A stretch of DNA of 64,000 bases from Eunapius fragilis (lineage: Eukaryota; Porifera; Demospongiae; Spongillida; Spongillidae). Shown here piece by piece: positions 1-10,549 of the stretch. Location of the stretch: positions 8,664,736 to 8,728,735 of the forward strand of contig OY811979.1 of the NCBI GenBank assembly GCA_963681505.1, written 5' to 3'. Within the stretch, counting starts at the first letter, position 1, and each line of letters opens with the position of its first letter. The notes beneath the pieces were generated by a model. The model did no database searches, was not told where the DNA came from, and saw nothing but the letters and a program-made list of their open reading frames with translations. A program made the position numbers and the translations under genes.

Positions 1-737
1 AACCTCCATTCAAACATTCTGATATCCTCCCTCCTCGAGTCCCCAATTGACACCCTCTATCACACAGTGCAGAAAATATTCTCCCCCGTTCTGCTTATCT
101 CTGGCAAAGTGGAGCAAAAGTGTCGATCCGAAGATTCAAAACTTGCTTACGGAACTTGAGGTGGGTTTGGGCGCGGTGCTCGGGAAGGCGGGCGTCGCGT
201 CTGAAAAGACTGCTGCGGACAGCGAACTGTTTGCGATACTCGCACCGTCGGATGAGTTTCAGTTCTGGGCGGACATTTCCGTGTCGGGCGCCAAACATGC
301 CGCGCGGGAGCGCGCCCAATATGTGCAGGAGCTCTTCCAGCCCATCATCAAGCAGTTTGCGAACCTCGACGCTTTGTCCTTTTCGGACGCCCTGGAGCTG
401 ATCGAAATTACCCAGGACACGTTGGATGAAGTATGGAAGCAGACGAACCACGAGCCTCCCTTAGTATCCGGAGGAGAGAATGAAACATCTTCTGGAAGTT
501 TTGAGCGGGTCTTTTGGGCGCTTCGTTAAAAGGAAGCTGCACGAGTTGGACGTTTGGAACGGGCAGTTCAGCTACGTTCGCAGCCAGATACAAGATGGGC
601 TCTCGATCACAGAGAAGTGGAGCACCTCTGCTGAAGCATTAACCAAACAGTACTGGAAGCAGTATGCTCCACACCCTTGGAAGGGAAGTCAATTTGTTTC
701 CCCTACTTTACTGCAGCTAAATGAACGATTGGAGGAG
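1..737 (+). CDS. DYNC2H1: Cytoplasmic dynein-2 heavy chain, exon 1 of those visible (partial, N-terminal tail)
   Basis: This encodes part of the N-terminal tail of the dynein-2 heavy chain, which drives retrograde intraflagellar transport in cilia. The window opens inside the exon: frame 1 is coding from base 1 (residues such as ESPIDTLYHTVQ), then frame 2 carries DPKIQNLLTELE and APSDEFQFW, then frame 3 carries YPEERMKHLLE and GSFGRF. All three blocks are collinear with animal DYNC2H1. The frame changes lie near 95-107 and 455-465, and each is explained by one extra base. The exon ends GAG|gtatgt at 737 in phase 0, and exon 2 resumes in phase. The true start codon lies upstream of the window. 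The frame breaks could be sequencing errors or mutations; homology is clear either way. Confidence 0.9.
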
Positions 738-1676
738 GTATGTTATGAAAGAGAATGTGCATGTATTACACCTTTCAGAATTAGCTTCATTATATACTCT
801 TGAGTATTTCTTTATTTAAACCCTCAGTCTATTTCCACTAATTAATCTCATCCACCCCACCCCTCCTCCCACCATTGGTTCCTCCCCTTCATGTTATCCT
901 CGTATCACACCACACCCCCTCCCATGCCAGTTATTTGCACCCCTCCCACCAATAGGCTGCCCCACCCCTCTTTATTTGATGCAACCAAACTCCACACATT
1001 GCTAGTTTAATACTGCCCCCATCTCTTCATACTGTTGTCTCAATAATCTCAGCTCTGAGTAGCCCTTTCTCTTTGGGGATCTGAGTAGCCCTTCCCCCTT
1101 TGGGGGTGGTCTCACCTCTGAGTAGCCCTTCCCCTTTGGGGGTGGTCTCACCACTGAGTAGCCCTTCCCTTTGGGGGTGGTCTCACCTCTAAGTAGCCCT
1201 TCCCCTTTGGGGGTCTGAGTAGCCCTTCCCTTTGGGGTGGTCTCACCACTGAGTAGCCCTTCCCTTTGGGGGTGGTCTCACCTCTGAGTAGCCCTTCCCT
1301 TTGGGGGTCTGAGTAGCCCTTCCCTTTGGGGTGGTCTCACCTCTGAGTAGCCCTTCCCCTTTGGGGGTCTGAGTAGCCCTTCCCTTTGGGGTGGTCTCAC
1401 CTCTAAGTAGCCCTTCCCCTTTGGGGGTCTGAGTAGCCCTTCCCCTTTGGGGGTGGTCTCACCACTGAGTAGCCCTTCCCTTTGGGGGTGGTCTCACCTC
1501 TAAGTAGCCCTTCCCCTTTGGGGGTCTGAGTAGCCCTTCCCTTTGGGGTGGTCTCACCTCTAAGTAGCCCTTCCCCTTTGGGGGTCTGAGTAGCCCTTCC
1601 CTTTGGGGTGGTCTCACCACTGAGTAGCCCTTCCCTTTGGGGGTGGTCTCACCTCTGAATATTGCTCTCTCCCAAG
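738..1676 (+). other. Dynein intron 1 with minisatellite
   Basis: The intron runs from a gtatgt donor to a cccaag acceptor. Its first 300 bases are pyrimidine-rich unique sequence without a recognisable gene; the rest is the minisatellite listed separately. Confidence 0.75.
1053..1658. repeat. Minisatellite, GAGTAGCCCTTCCCTTTGGG-type units
   Basis: About 600 bp of tandem units alternate between a short form of about 24 bp (CTGAGTAGCCC plus CTTTGGGG) and a long form of about 34 bp that adds GTGGTCTCACC. The array ends about 20 bp before the acceptor of dynein exon 2. The alternation of two unit types gives a higher-order pattern. Confidence 0.9.
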
Positions 1677-3673
1677 GTCCTGAGGCTAAGGACAGTGCAT
1701 GACCACCTCCTACACCTCCTCACGCCTTCAGAGCAACAGGAGCTCGGTCTAGCCACAGTGTTTGCACCCTTTCTGGGGCTCCACCCACTCCACCATAACC
1801 CTTACACAGAGCCCCTGTGGAAAGCTGCAGTCGCCCAATATGAGAGGGGCATGGCTCCTGCTGAGATGAAGATTGCTGGAAAGCTGAGGAACAAATTCCA
1901 CCAGCTCGAGGCGCAGCCACATCAAGTTAGCTAATCGTGTGTGTGCGTGCATGTGTGTGTGTGGTGTTTGTGTGTGCGTGTTGTGTTTAAATTTGCATAT
2001 ATGTGCATAGTATGAGTGAATGTGGATGCTTATCATACATGCGTATTATATACTTATAATTTTATGTGTTTATAGGCATATAATGAACTTTTCGCACGTG
2101 TAGATGTTGATAGGTAAAGCTCGCATATCCCATCCATATACATGTGTATAAATGGTGTGATGCAAATGTCGAAAGGGACTGACTTCTTAAGAAATAGAAA
2201 ACCACTAACAACAGAAAATCATTATTTAGAAAATCGTTGTTTAGCTCCTTAGGGAGTTCCAGCGCTACAAGGAAATAGTGAAACGCCCGAACATCAGCAA
2301 GGAGATTGTGACAGAAAGGTTAGTGTGTTCTTGTGGAGAATGCAGTGGTAGTTTGAGATAAAGTCTGCCAGTGGATTTAAAAAGCCTGTCTGCTACTGTC
2401 AGCATTAAGGCTTTCTTATGGTGCCTAGCCTTTAGTTGTCATGGTGGTTGCTTTACAAAGCTAATGCATCCACTGGCCATGATAGGCTGCAATGTGATAG
2501 AACCAGCAAAAAGCAACACCATTATTGCGGCATCATCTACAGTCATTAATTGGATTTAATAAAAAGCTTTTCTCCTTATATTTCTAATCTATAAGCTTCC
2601 ACAGCTCTAGATAAGGGTATTGAGAGTATTTTCACTTGACAGATATGCTTATGGTAAGGATGAAAGCTCGATTCCTTGCATTATTTCAAGCTTGACATGG
2701 AAATATAGAAATGGCCACAGTACATTTCTCCTTTACCCTGTGCCTTGTCCCCTCCCTCTTTACCCCTCCTTACCCCTCTGGTTGTCCCTCTCCCCTTTTC
2801 CCACCATCCCCCTCCACCCGTTTGGTTCTTTTCTCTGTGTGTTGTGGTCCCCCCCCCCCTTTCTTTTTTTTTTTTGGTACTGGTTCAATGGCCCCCTTCC
2901 CATCACCTAGGGAAACCCTCTTGGGCCAACTCCTTGGTTATGTCCGTTCCATCTCTGAGGAATTCAACACAAAGTCCAACCCTCCCAAGCGGGGCAAGGC
3001 AGTGGACTCTGCAGGCCTCGGGGCAGCAGAGAGACAAGCCCCTCCCACAGGAAAGAACCTACCAGGTGTTGTGAATAATATTGTATGGACGAGGCAGCTG
3101 GAGGCCAAGGTCAGTGTCACTGCCCCCCCCCCCCCCCCCCCCCCCCCTTTAAAGTGTTGCATATAGGCCACCCCCCTCCGCCCCCATAAAAGGTTCATGT
3201 GGGGGGGTCATATCTCCATAACAATGAATACTTCACAAACTTTTAAAACCTGCAGGAGGTAAAATGACACTACTACATGATTGGTACACAGAAACGTTCA
3301 CAGTTGTGGAGATATGCACAAATAAACATAAACGTTTTTTTTTCCTGTTGGGGGCAATACCGTACTCGCACACTTGATTATCCACATTGTACACTATGTG
3401 TGCCATTACCCCACCCTTCGTCCCCTCCCTCCCCTCCCCTCCCCTCCCTTCCCCTCCTCCCCTCTCTCCTCCTCCCCCCCCCACCCCCTTACCCCAGGTG
3501 GCAGACACTGTATCAGTTGCCCAGGACCTTCTGGATGACCTGGCTGGGTTCAAACCCTTCAAGAAGGAGGCCCTTAGTCTGAAGGACGAGCTCCACGACC
3601 ACCAGAAGGAGCAGTTTGACACGTGGTCCAGGGCAATGGTTGCTGCCATCGAGCACCCTACAGAGCCGCTGGG
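1677..3673 (+). CDS. DYNC2H1: Dynein-2 heavy chain exons 2-5
   Basis: Four exons of the tail region: 1677-1925, 2245-2318, 2911-3109 and 3498-3673. Exon 2 contains the conserved NPYTEPLWKAAV and KIAGKL. Exon 3 encodes a short piece with YKEIVKRPNISKE. Exon 4 carries ETLLGQLL and NNIVWTRQLEAK. Exon 5 carries DLLDDLAGF and KEQFDTWSR. Splice phases chain as 0, 0, 2, 0, 2. The stretch 1926-2244 is intron with a GT-rich patch; 2319-2910 and 3110-3497 are introns with long pyrimidine tracts, one C-run near 3123-3146 and short C-runs near 2851-2860. No gene is seen in these introns. Confidence 0.9.
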
Positions 3674-3681
3674 GTGAGCTG

Positions 3682-5306
3682 TGTTGGCTGGGGACACGTG
3701 TGCATATGTTGGCTGGGGACACGTGTGCATATGTTGGCTAGGGACACTTGTGCATATGTTGGCTGGGGACACGTGTGCATATGTTGGCTGGGGACACATG
3801 TGCATATGTTGGCTGGGGACACGTGTGCATATGTTGGCTAGGGACACGTGTGCATATGTTGGCTAGGGACATGTGTGCATATGTTGGCTAGGGACACGTG
3901 TGCATATGTTGGCTGGGGACACGTGTGCATATGTTGGCTAGGGACACGTGTGCATATGTTGGCTAGGGACACGTGTGCATATGTTGGCTAGGGACACGTG
4001 TGCATATGTTGGCTGGGGACACGTGTGCATATGTTGGCTGGGGACACGTGTGCATATGTTGGCTGGGGACACGTGTGCATATGTTGGCTAGGGACACGTG
4101 TGCATATGTTGGCTGGGGACACGTGTGCATATGTTGGCTGGGGACACGTGTGCATATGTTGGCTAGGGACACGTGTGCATATGTTGGCTAGGGACACGTG
4201 TGCATATGTTGGCTAGGGACACGTGTGCATATGTTGGCTGGGGACATGTGTGCATATGTTGGCTGGGGACACGTGTGCATATGTTGGCTGGGGACATGTG
4301 TGCATATGTTGGCTGGGGACATGTGTGCATATGTTGGCTGGGGACATGTGTGCATATGTTGGCTGGGGACACGTGTGCATATGTTGGCTAGGGACACGTG
4401 TGCATATGTTGGCTGGGGACACGTGTGCATATGTTGGCTGGGGACACGTGTGCATATGTTGGCTAGGGACACGTGTGCATATGTTGGCTAGGGACACGTG
4501 TGCATATGTTGGCTGGGGACACGTGTGCATATGTTGGCTAGGGACACGTGTGCATATGTTGGCTAGGGACACGTGTGCATATGTTGGCTGGGGACATGTG
4601 TGCATATGTTGGCTGGGGACACGTGTGCATATGTTGGCTAGGGACACGTGTGCATATGTTGGCTAGGGACACGTGTGCATATGTTGGCTGGGGACACGTG
4701 TGCATATGTTGGCTAGGGACACGTGTGCATATGTTGGCTGGGGACACGTGTGCATATGTTGGCTGGGGACACGTGTGCATATGTTAGCTGGGGACACGTG
4801 TGCATATGTTGGCTGGGGACACATGTGCATATGTTGGCTAGGGACACGTGTGCATATGTTGGCTGGGGACACGTGTGCATATGTTGGCTAGGGACACGTG
4901 TGCATATGTTGGCTGGGGACACGTGTGCATATGTTGGCTAGGGACACGTGTGCATATGTTGGCTAGGGACACGTGTGCATATGTTGGCTGGGGACACGTG
5001 TGCATATGTTGGCTAGGGACACGTGTGCATATGTTGGCTGGGGACACGTGTGCATATGTTGGCTAGGGACACGTGTGCATATGTTGGCTAGGGACACGTG
5101 TGCATATGTTGGCTGGGGACACGTGTGCATATGTTGGCTGGGGACACGTGTGCATATGTTGGCTGGGGACACGTGTGCATATGTTGGCTGGGGACACGTG
5201 TGCATATGTTAGCTGGGGACACGTGTGCATATGTTGGCTGGGGACATGTGTGCATATGTTGGCTGGGGACACGTGTGCATATGTTGGCTGGGGACACTTG
5301 TGCATA
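3682..5306. repeat. 25-bp minisatellite, left block (about 65 copies)
   Basis: Tandem 25-bp units with the core GGGGACACGTGTGCATATG, preceded by GTTGGCTG or GTTGGCTA. Variation is confined mostly to a G/A after GGCT and to CACGTG versus CATGTG or CACATG. The array starts about 8 bp after the dynein exon 5 donor. It is interrupted at 5306 by a transposon and resumes at 10,550 with the next base of the unit. Open reading frames run through it on both strands because 25-bp units shift frame without stops; they are not genes. Confidence 0.97.
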
Positions 5307-5361
5307 CAGTAGTGGTCAAAATAAACTTTACGTTTCTTAAAACGCCGTTGCCGTTGCACGG
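5307..5361 (+). repeat. Left terminal inverted repeat of the Tc1/mariner element
   Basis: 55 bp beginning CAGTAGTGGTC, matching the reverse complement of 10,493-10,547 with two mismatches. The next 50 bases (to about 5418) hold several AACGGCAACGG-like motifs that recur near the right end, the sort of subterminal array transposases bind. Confidence 0.92.
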
Positions 5362-5568
5362 CCGTTTTGACAAACGGCACGGCAATGCAACGGCAACGGA
5401 ACGTCAACGCCGTTTTAGGGTATCCAATTAACAAGTACAGTTCGCGCGAATTCCAACGTTTGCGAATACGTTTCTCCTCCGTTCACGAGCACGTTTTTCG
5501 CCGTTTAAAAAAACGCCACGAGCACGTTTTTCACAGTTTTAATTGCGCATCGAAGGTTTAGCATCACC

Positions 5569-6251
5569 ATGTCACTAAGGACGGCCATGAAGAATTTCCA
5601 GAAGGGTAAGTATATTCATGCCATGTACGTTTCCGTAAACTACAATGTTTCTTTTGCAGAAAATAAGTTTTTGATATTGTGGGAAGAGGAAGAGTCAGTG
5701 ACTGTTGTGGATGGCGATGATGTCCAGTGTAGTGTAAAAGCCATCGGTAATGAATGCAGCGTTTTGATGAATGGGGTGGTTTACAAAGGGAAGATTGCAG
5801 CTAAAGGTAACTGGTGTTATGTTAGACATGTAATTTGGTTTGTGTGGGTACAATATGAATAAGATGTTATGATAAAAGAAAAACATTTTGATTGCAGGAA
5901 CAACAGAAGAGATGAGGTCCTTAGAACAGGACTACATCAGTGGGGTGTTTACTCCTTTTGTGGAAGCTACATGTACAACAGAGAAAGTGGATGAAACTCA
6001 GAAAACAACTAGGAAAAGGGCTGCATCATCCACTGGTGCCTCGGGGAAGAAAACTCCTAAAGGGAAAAGGCCCCAAAAGAAGACAAAGAAGGAGCCTGGA
6101 AGAATTATAACCATCTCTTCTGAAAGTACATGGTGCATGTGTGTGTGTCGATATGGGTGTGACTACACAACTGTTATTGTACATAGATTCTACATGTAGA
6201 GAGGGCCCCAGCATAGAACAGGCTGCTGTCATCCCCCTGAACTCACTGAAT

Positions 6252-6314
<63 letters not shown>

Positions 6315-6591
6315 ATGTGTGTGTGTGTGTGGATATGGGTGTGACTACACAACTGATCTTGTACACAGATTCTACATGTAGAGAGGGCCCCAGCATAGAA
6401 CAGGCTGCTGTCATCCCCCTGAACTCACTGAATGGTGCGTGTGTGTGTGTGTGTGTGTGCATGTGTGTGTGTGCATGTGTGTGTGTGTGGATATGGGTGT
6501 GACTACACAACTGATCTTGTACACAGATTCTACATGTAGAGAGGGCCCCAGCATAGTACAGGCTGCTGTCATCCCCCTGAACTCACTGAAT

Positions 6592-6634
<43 letters not shown>

Positions 6635-6854
6635 ATGTGTGTGTGTGTGCATGTGTGTGTGTGTGCATGTGTGTGTGTGTGGATATGGGTGTGAACTACA
6701 CAACTGATCTTGTACACAGATTCTACATGTAGAGAGGGCCCCAGCATAGAACAGGCTGCTGTCACCCCCCTGAACTCACTGAATGGTATGTGTGTGTGTG
6801 TGCATGTGTGTGTGTGTGTGTGTGTGTGCGTGCGTGCGTGTGTGTATGTGTGTG

Positions 6855-6886
<32 letters not shown>

Positions 6887-8445
6887 TGTGTGTATGTGTG
6901 CACATGTATACGATCGTAATAATGCCTAACATTCACTGTACCTAGTGGATGGAAGCATAATCAATGCTGGTGGTGACCTGGGTGACCTGTCACCGAACAG
7001 CAGCAATAGTGATGATGATGCATCCATTCCAGGTAATTGCTTTGCATGACAAATACATGTAATTGGTACATGCATGTACATGTACTTGTACAGTATTGAT
7101 GCTAATATATACACTATTCTTAACAGGTCTGGATCCAGTGATAATGCTGTCAATCATCCAGGACCTAACTATACGGTTGGCATATGTGGAGCAGATGCTG
7201 GGTATCAGTGTTCCGTCACAGTCCTTGGCCAATGTACTGCCACAAGAGCCTAGTTGCTCATCTGATAAACCTTATGGCAAGCCACAGGTACAGAAAATTC
7301 TTCTATTACTGTACTTTGTGTTTATCATTGAATATGTTACTTTTCTAAGGGTACACCATCAGACAATGTACATTTACATGTACATGCGGCACAGTTTATG
7401 TCACCTTACCAGCATTATCCTACACCTGGCCAGTTTCAGGTACATCAGTGCAGCAGCTACTGTAGCTAGCCTTGTACTCATCTCGAACTACATGTTCCAT
7501 CTAATCACAGGGGAACACTATACCTGCATTGGCACCTACATGTAACAACCATCCACCAATGGCAATGCCAATAGTGCCCCAGGCCAACGAACTCACAATG
7601 CCACAAGCCTATTGTCCATCGGCTTCTAGCCAGCTTCAGGTATGTGCACACAGTTATCCTACACCTGGCCAGTTTCAGGTACATCAGTGCAGCAGCTACT
7701 GTAGCTAGCCTTGTACTCGTCTTGAACTACATGTTCCATCTAATCACAGGGGAACACTATACCTGCATTGGCACCTACATGTAACAACCATCCACCAATG
7801 GCAATGCCAATAGTGCCCCAGGCCAACGAACTCACAATGCCACAAGCCTATTGTCCATCGGCTTCTAGCCAGCTTCAGGTATGTGCACACAGTTTGTCTA
7901 GTTATAATCTCTAAACCTCATACTAATCTCAGGTTACACCAGGGGGCACTGTGCAATGTGTGACACCAGAATCGTACAACATGGCAATTCGTGCACAACA
8001 GCTACCCCTGCTTCCTAGGCAACTGCTAGGTTCATCAAGTACCAGTGAAACAATGTCACCCATGACTGCTCCAACACCAGTTCCTATTCCGGTGGTTCCA
8101 TTTGATAAACAGTTGCCATCGTCCGCAATAAGGAGGGAAGGATTGCTCAGTGTAGAAGTGGTGTTGGCACAAAACACGAAGCTAAAAGGACCAGGAAAGG
8201 CCGGAACACTAGCACTAAAGTTGGCCAAACAATGCTTGTTTGGGGAAGATGTGTTGAGGCGTTGTACGCCCTTGGGGACCCCCACACTGCCGGCCCTTCC
8301 CAGAGCTGAAATGATGCAGTTAAAAGCTATAATGTTGCAGCAATTTCCACAATACTGGAACTGTGTGGAAGAATTCGAACCTATATGGAAGCAGTGCCTT
8401 GAGGCTGTACAGCAGTGCTGCAAAAGGCTTCGTAATGCAAAGTAA
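5569..8445 (+). CDS. BEN-like-domain cargo gene inside the transposon (multi-exon)
   Basis: Proposed exons: 5569-5605, 5660-5806, 5898-6125, up to four copies of a 51-nt exon (6202-6252, 6384-6434, 6542-6592, 6735-6785), 6946-7032, 7127-7287, 7350-7439, a 129-nt exon in two copies (7511-7639, 7750-7878) and 7933-8445. Every junction is GT-AG and in phase; using all copies gives about 574 residues. The protein begins MSLRTAMKNFQK, has a small domain of about 60 residues (FLILWEEEE to GKIAAKG), a lysine-rich stretch like a nuclear localisation signal (KGKRPQKKTKKEP), a low-complexity middle and a C-terminal region of about 110 residues (LSVEVVLAQN to CCKRLRNAK). That region has the leucine/aromatic pattern of BEN domains, which bind DNA or chromatin partners. 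The BEN assignment is by eye. No role in transposition is shown. Rival view: a host gene captured by the element. Confidence 0.72.
6126..6900 (+). repeat. Tandem array containing four copies of a 51-nt exon with GT microsatellites
   Basis: Units of about 160-200 bp repeat from about 6140 to 6790. Each has a (GT)n tract, a GATATGGGTGTGA segment and a 51-nt block encoding GPSIEQAAVIPLNSLN. Each block is preceded by a TAG-AG acceptor and followed by a gt donor formed by the GT microsatellite itself. The block is symmetric (phase 1 to phase 1), so any number can be spliced in without shifting frame. Copy 3 changes E to V and copy 4 changes I to T. A longer GT/GC tract runs to 6900. Confidence 0.8.
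7414..7891 (+). repeat. 239-bp tandem duplication including a whole 129-nt exon
   Basis: Bases 7414-7652 repeat almost perfectly at 7653-7891. Each copy contains the end of the preceding exon, the intron and the 129-nt exon (GNTIPALAP to SASSQLQ). The 129-nt exon has phase 0 at both ends and can be used once or twice; the duplicated piece of the preceding exon would break the frame if spliced in. Confidence 0.9.
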
Positions 8446-8500
8446 AAATGTGTTGTGGTGTATTAAGTCAGTTAAATTTTATGTCTGTCAACTAGTATTG

Positions 8501-9063
8501 GGAGGGGTTACTCCCACTACACTGTAGATGAATGGGACCAGCATGGTTACTCCCACTATACTAACATGAAGGGGTTACTCCCACTAGACCAACATGAAGG
8601 GGTTACTCCCACTAGACTAACATGAAGGGGTTACTCCCACTAGACTAACATGAAGGGGTTACTCCCACTAGACTAACATGAAGGGGTTACTCCCACTAGA
8701 CTAACATGAAGGGGTTACTCCCACTAGACTAACATGAAGGGGTTACTCCCACTAGACTAACATGAAGGGGTTACTCCCACTAGACTAACATGAAGGGGTT
8801 ACTCCCACTAGACTAACATGAAGGGGTTACTCCCACTAGACTAACATGAAGGGGTTACTCCCACTAGACTAACATGAAGGGGTTACTCCCACTAGACTAA
8901 CATGAAGGGGTTACTCCCACTAGACTAACATGAAGGGGTTACTCCCACTAGACTAACATGAAGGGGTTGCTCCCACTAGACTAACATGAAGGGGTTACTC
9001 CCACTAGACTAACATGAAGGGGTTACTCCCACTAGACTAACATGAAGGGGTTACTCCCACTAG
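8501..9063. repeat. 28-bp minisatellite between the two transposon genes
   Basis: About 19 near-identical units containing GAAGGGGTTACTCCCACTAG and then ACTAACAT. It lies between the 3' ends of the cargo gene and the transposase. The inner GGGGTTACTCCC is close to a palindrome, but I see no clear terminator or polyadenylation role. Confidence 0.93.
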
Positions 9064-9173
9064 ATGAATGGGGACAGGGCAATGACTTTTTTTACGCATC
9101 CTTTATGCATGTGGTCAACATCAATACAATGCATCCATCTTATAATAGATGTACTACACATTAATAAATCCAT

Positions 9174-10248
9174 TCAATAACCAGTTGCTGCTCCATTCAG
9201 TTCGATAACCTTTGGTACTACTTTCCTCAGGTGCCTGATGTACTTCTTACACTTTTGGACATCAACAGTCTTCCAAAACTCCAGAATACCATCAACAAGT
9301 TCTTGTTTTGTTTTTGGTTTTACTTCTCTTCGACAGTATTCCTTCAACTCATGCCAAAGGTTCTCTATTGGGTTACAATCTGGTGATTCTGGAGGTGTCA
9401 TCCACCAATTAATGTTGTGGTCTTGTAGGAACTGGCGTGCAACTCTTGACGTGTGCTTGGGGTCATTGTCCTGCATGAACCGATGATGGTCTGGACAAGT
9501 GCTTTGCAGGAATGGTAACAGTGTTTCACGAAGAATCTCTGTGTATAGTGGAGCCTTCATTATCCCTTCAAAAATGCAGATTTTTGTTGCACCACGCATA
9601 CTAATGCCCGCCCAGACGTGAACTTTGACCGGATGTTTGGCCCTAAATTGGTAACGAGAGATGAATATTGACAAAGTAAAAATGAATTAAGTTACACGTA
9701 TACCTTGGTTTGTTTTTAGGTGGTTCCCCTCGCTTGTGGCAGCAAAACCGACGATGCGTTTCTAGCTGTATGCTACTCTCGTCGGACCAAATGACATCGT
9801 CGAAGCCATTCGTATCTAAAGCTTCGTTGATGTTTGCCGTCGCCCACTCACATCGCTTTACTTTATTGGCCTCGCGAATGATTTGGCAATATGCACTGCC
9901 GCGGAATGTCCAGCCAAGTGCTTGTCTGCAGCGAAGGACAGTTCGTATAGATAGGTAGTGTCCCTTCGAATGAAGGAGGCGATGTAACTGAAGCGCCGAT
10001 GTCTCGTCGTCTTCTCTCATCTGGTTTTCGACCAGAACTTTAATTGCTTCCGTTACTTTTGAACGTCGTCCGCTACCTTCTTTTCGACCAATGGAGCCAG
10101 TCAAGACATACCTCTTCAAAAGTTGGTGTATTCCCTGCCTTGAAGCTACCATTCCTTCGCTCAATAATCGTTTTGCTATCTCTGGAGCCTTTAAACCTTT
10201 ACGATGGAAAAATATTATCCGGAGCTTCTTGTAGGGGGAGTATACCAT
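9174..10248 (-). CDS. Tc1/mariner DD34E transposase (two exons)
   Basis: Exon 1 is 10,248-9,704 and exon 2 is 9,642-9,174. The 61-bp GT-AG intron restores the frame exactly (KPR then AKHPVKVHVW), giving about 337 residues, the usual size. The N-terminus begins MVYSPYKKLRIIFFHRKGL and continues into helix-turn-helix segments (LKAPEIAKRLLSEG; SRQGIHQLLKRY). The catalytic triad is visible: D in VIWSDES, D in FMQDNDPKHTS and E in CNPIENLWHELK, with 34 residues between the second and third. The enzyme would cut at TA sites and move this element. It looks intact. It faces the + strand cargo gene, with start codons near opposite ends. An intron in a Tc1 transposase is not usual but is seen in animals. 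Confidence 0.93.
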
Positions 10249-10492
10249 TTTCTTTTTAGCATGAGAAGTTGCAACTGGCTGCGCAGTATTTATAACAGTG
10301 TGTACAGACTAGAGCGTTGGTTTTTACGTTGTCACGAAATGTGTCAAAACGTTATAGGCAGTTCTTAAAAACGGAACTGGCAGTTCTTAAAAACGGCGTT
10401 CATTTCGCTGACACATAAATGTGATAATAAGTCTTCTATAGTTCTCTAAAACGGTACGGCAACGGTACGTTCCTAGAACTAACGTCTTCACA

Positions 10493-10547
10493 CCGTGCAA
10501 CGGGAACGGCGTTTTAAGAAACGTAAAGTTTTTTTTGACCACTACTG
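10493..10547 (-). repeat. Right terminal inverted repeat of the Tc1/mariner element
   Basis: 55-bp inverted partner of 5307-5361, ending CCACTACTG followed by the duplicated TA. Subterminal AAAACGGTACGGCAACGG motifs lie at about 10,448-10,470, and two AAAAACGG repeats lie just inside. Confidence 0.92.
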
Positions 10548-10549
10548 TA

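Larger units (their letters stand above)
5307..10547. mobile_element. Complete Tc1/mariner-superfamily transposon with transposase and BEN-like cargo gene
   Basis: The element is 5,241 bp and starts CAGTAGTGGTCAAAA. Its two 55-bp ends are inverted copies with two mismatches. The flanking dinucleotide TA is present on both sides (5305-5306 and 10,548-10,549), and removing the element plus one TA restores an exact 25-bp minisatellite unit. It contains a spliced DD34E transposase on the - strand near the right end and a multi-exon gene on the + strand near the left end. The two genes read inwards from the ends and converge on a 28-bp minisatellite. A length of 5.2 kb is well above the 1.3-2.5 kb usual for Tc1/mariner elements, the excess being the cargo gene and satellites. 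Confidence 0.93.

Noticed and set aside
2711-3166. Frames across 2,620-3,198 other than the dynein exon
   Set aside because: Proline/leucine-rich translation of pyrimidine tracts overlapping the genuine dynein exon in frame 2,911-3,109.
3683-5305. Many long open frames on both strands in the 25-bp array (also 10,556-13,297)
   Set aside because: A 25-bp unit without stops in any frame yields open frames by periodicity; translations are repeats such as LANICTRVPSQHMHTCP with no independent coding evidence.
6026-6936. Minus- and plus-strand frames rich in THTH or CVCV
   Set aside because: They are translations of the GT/CA microsatellites.
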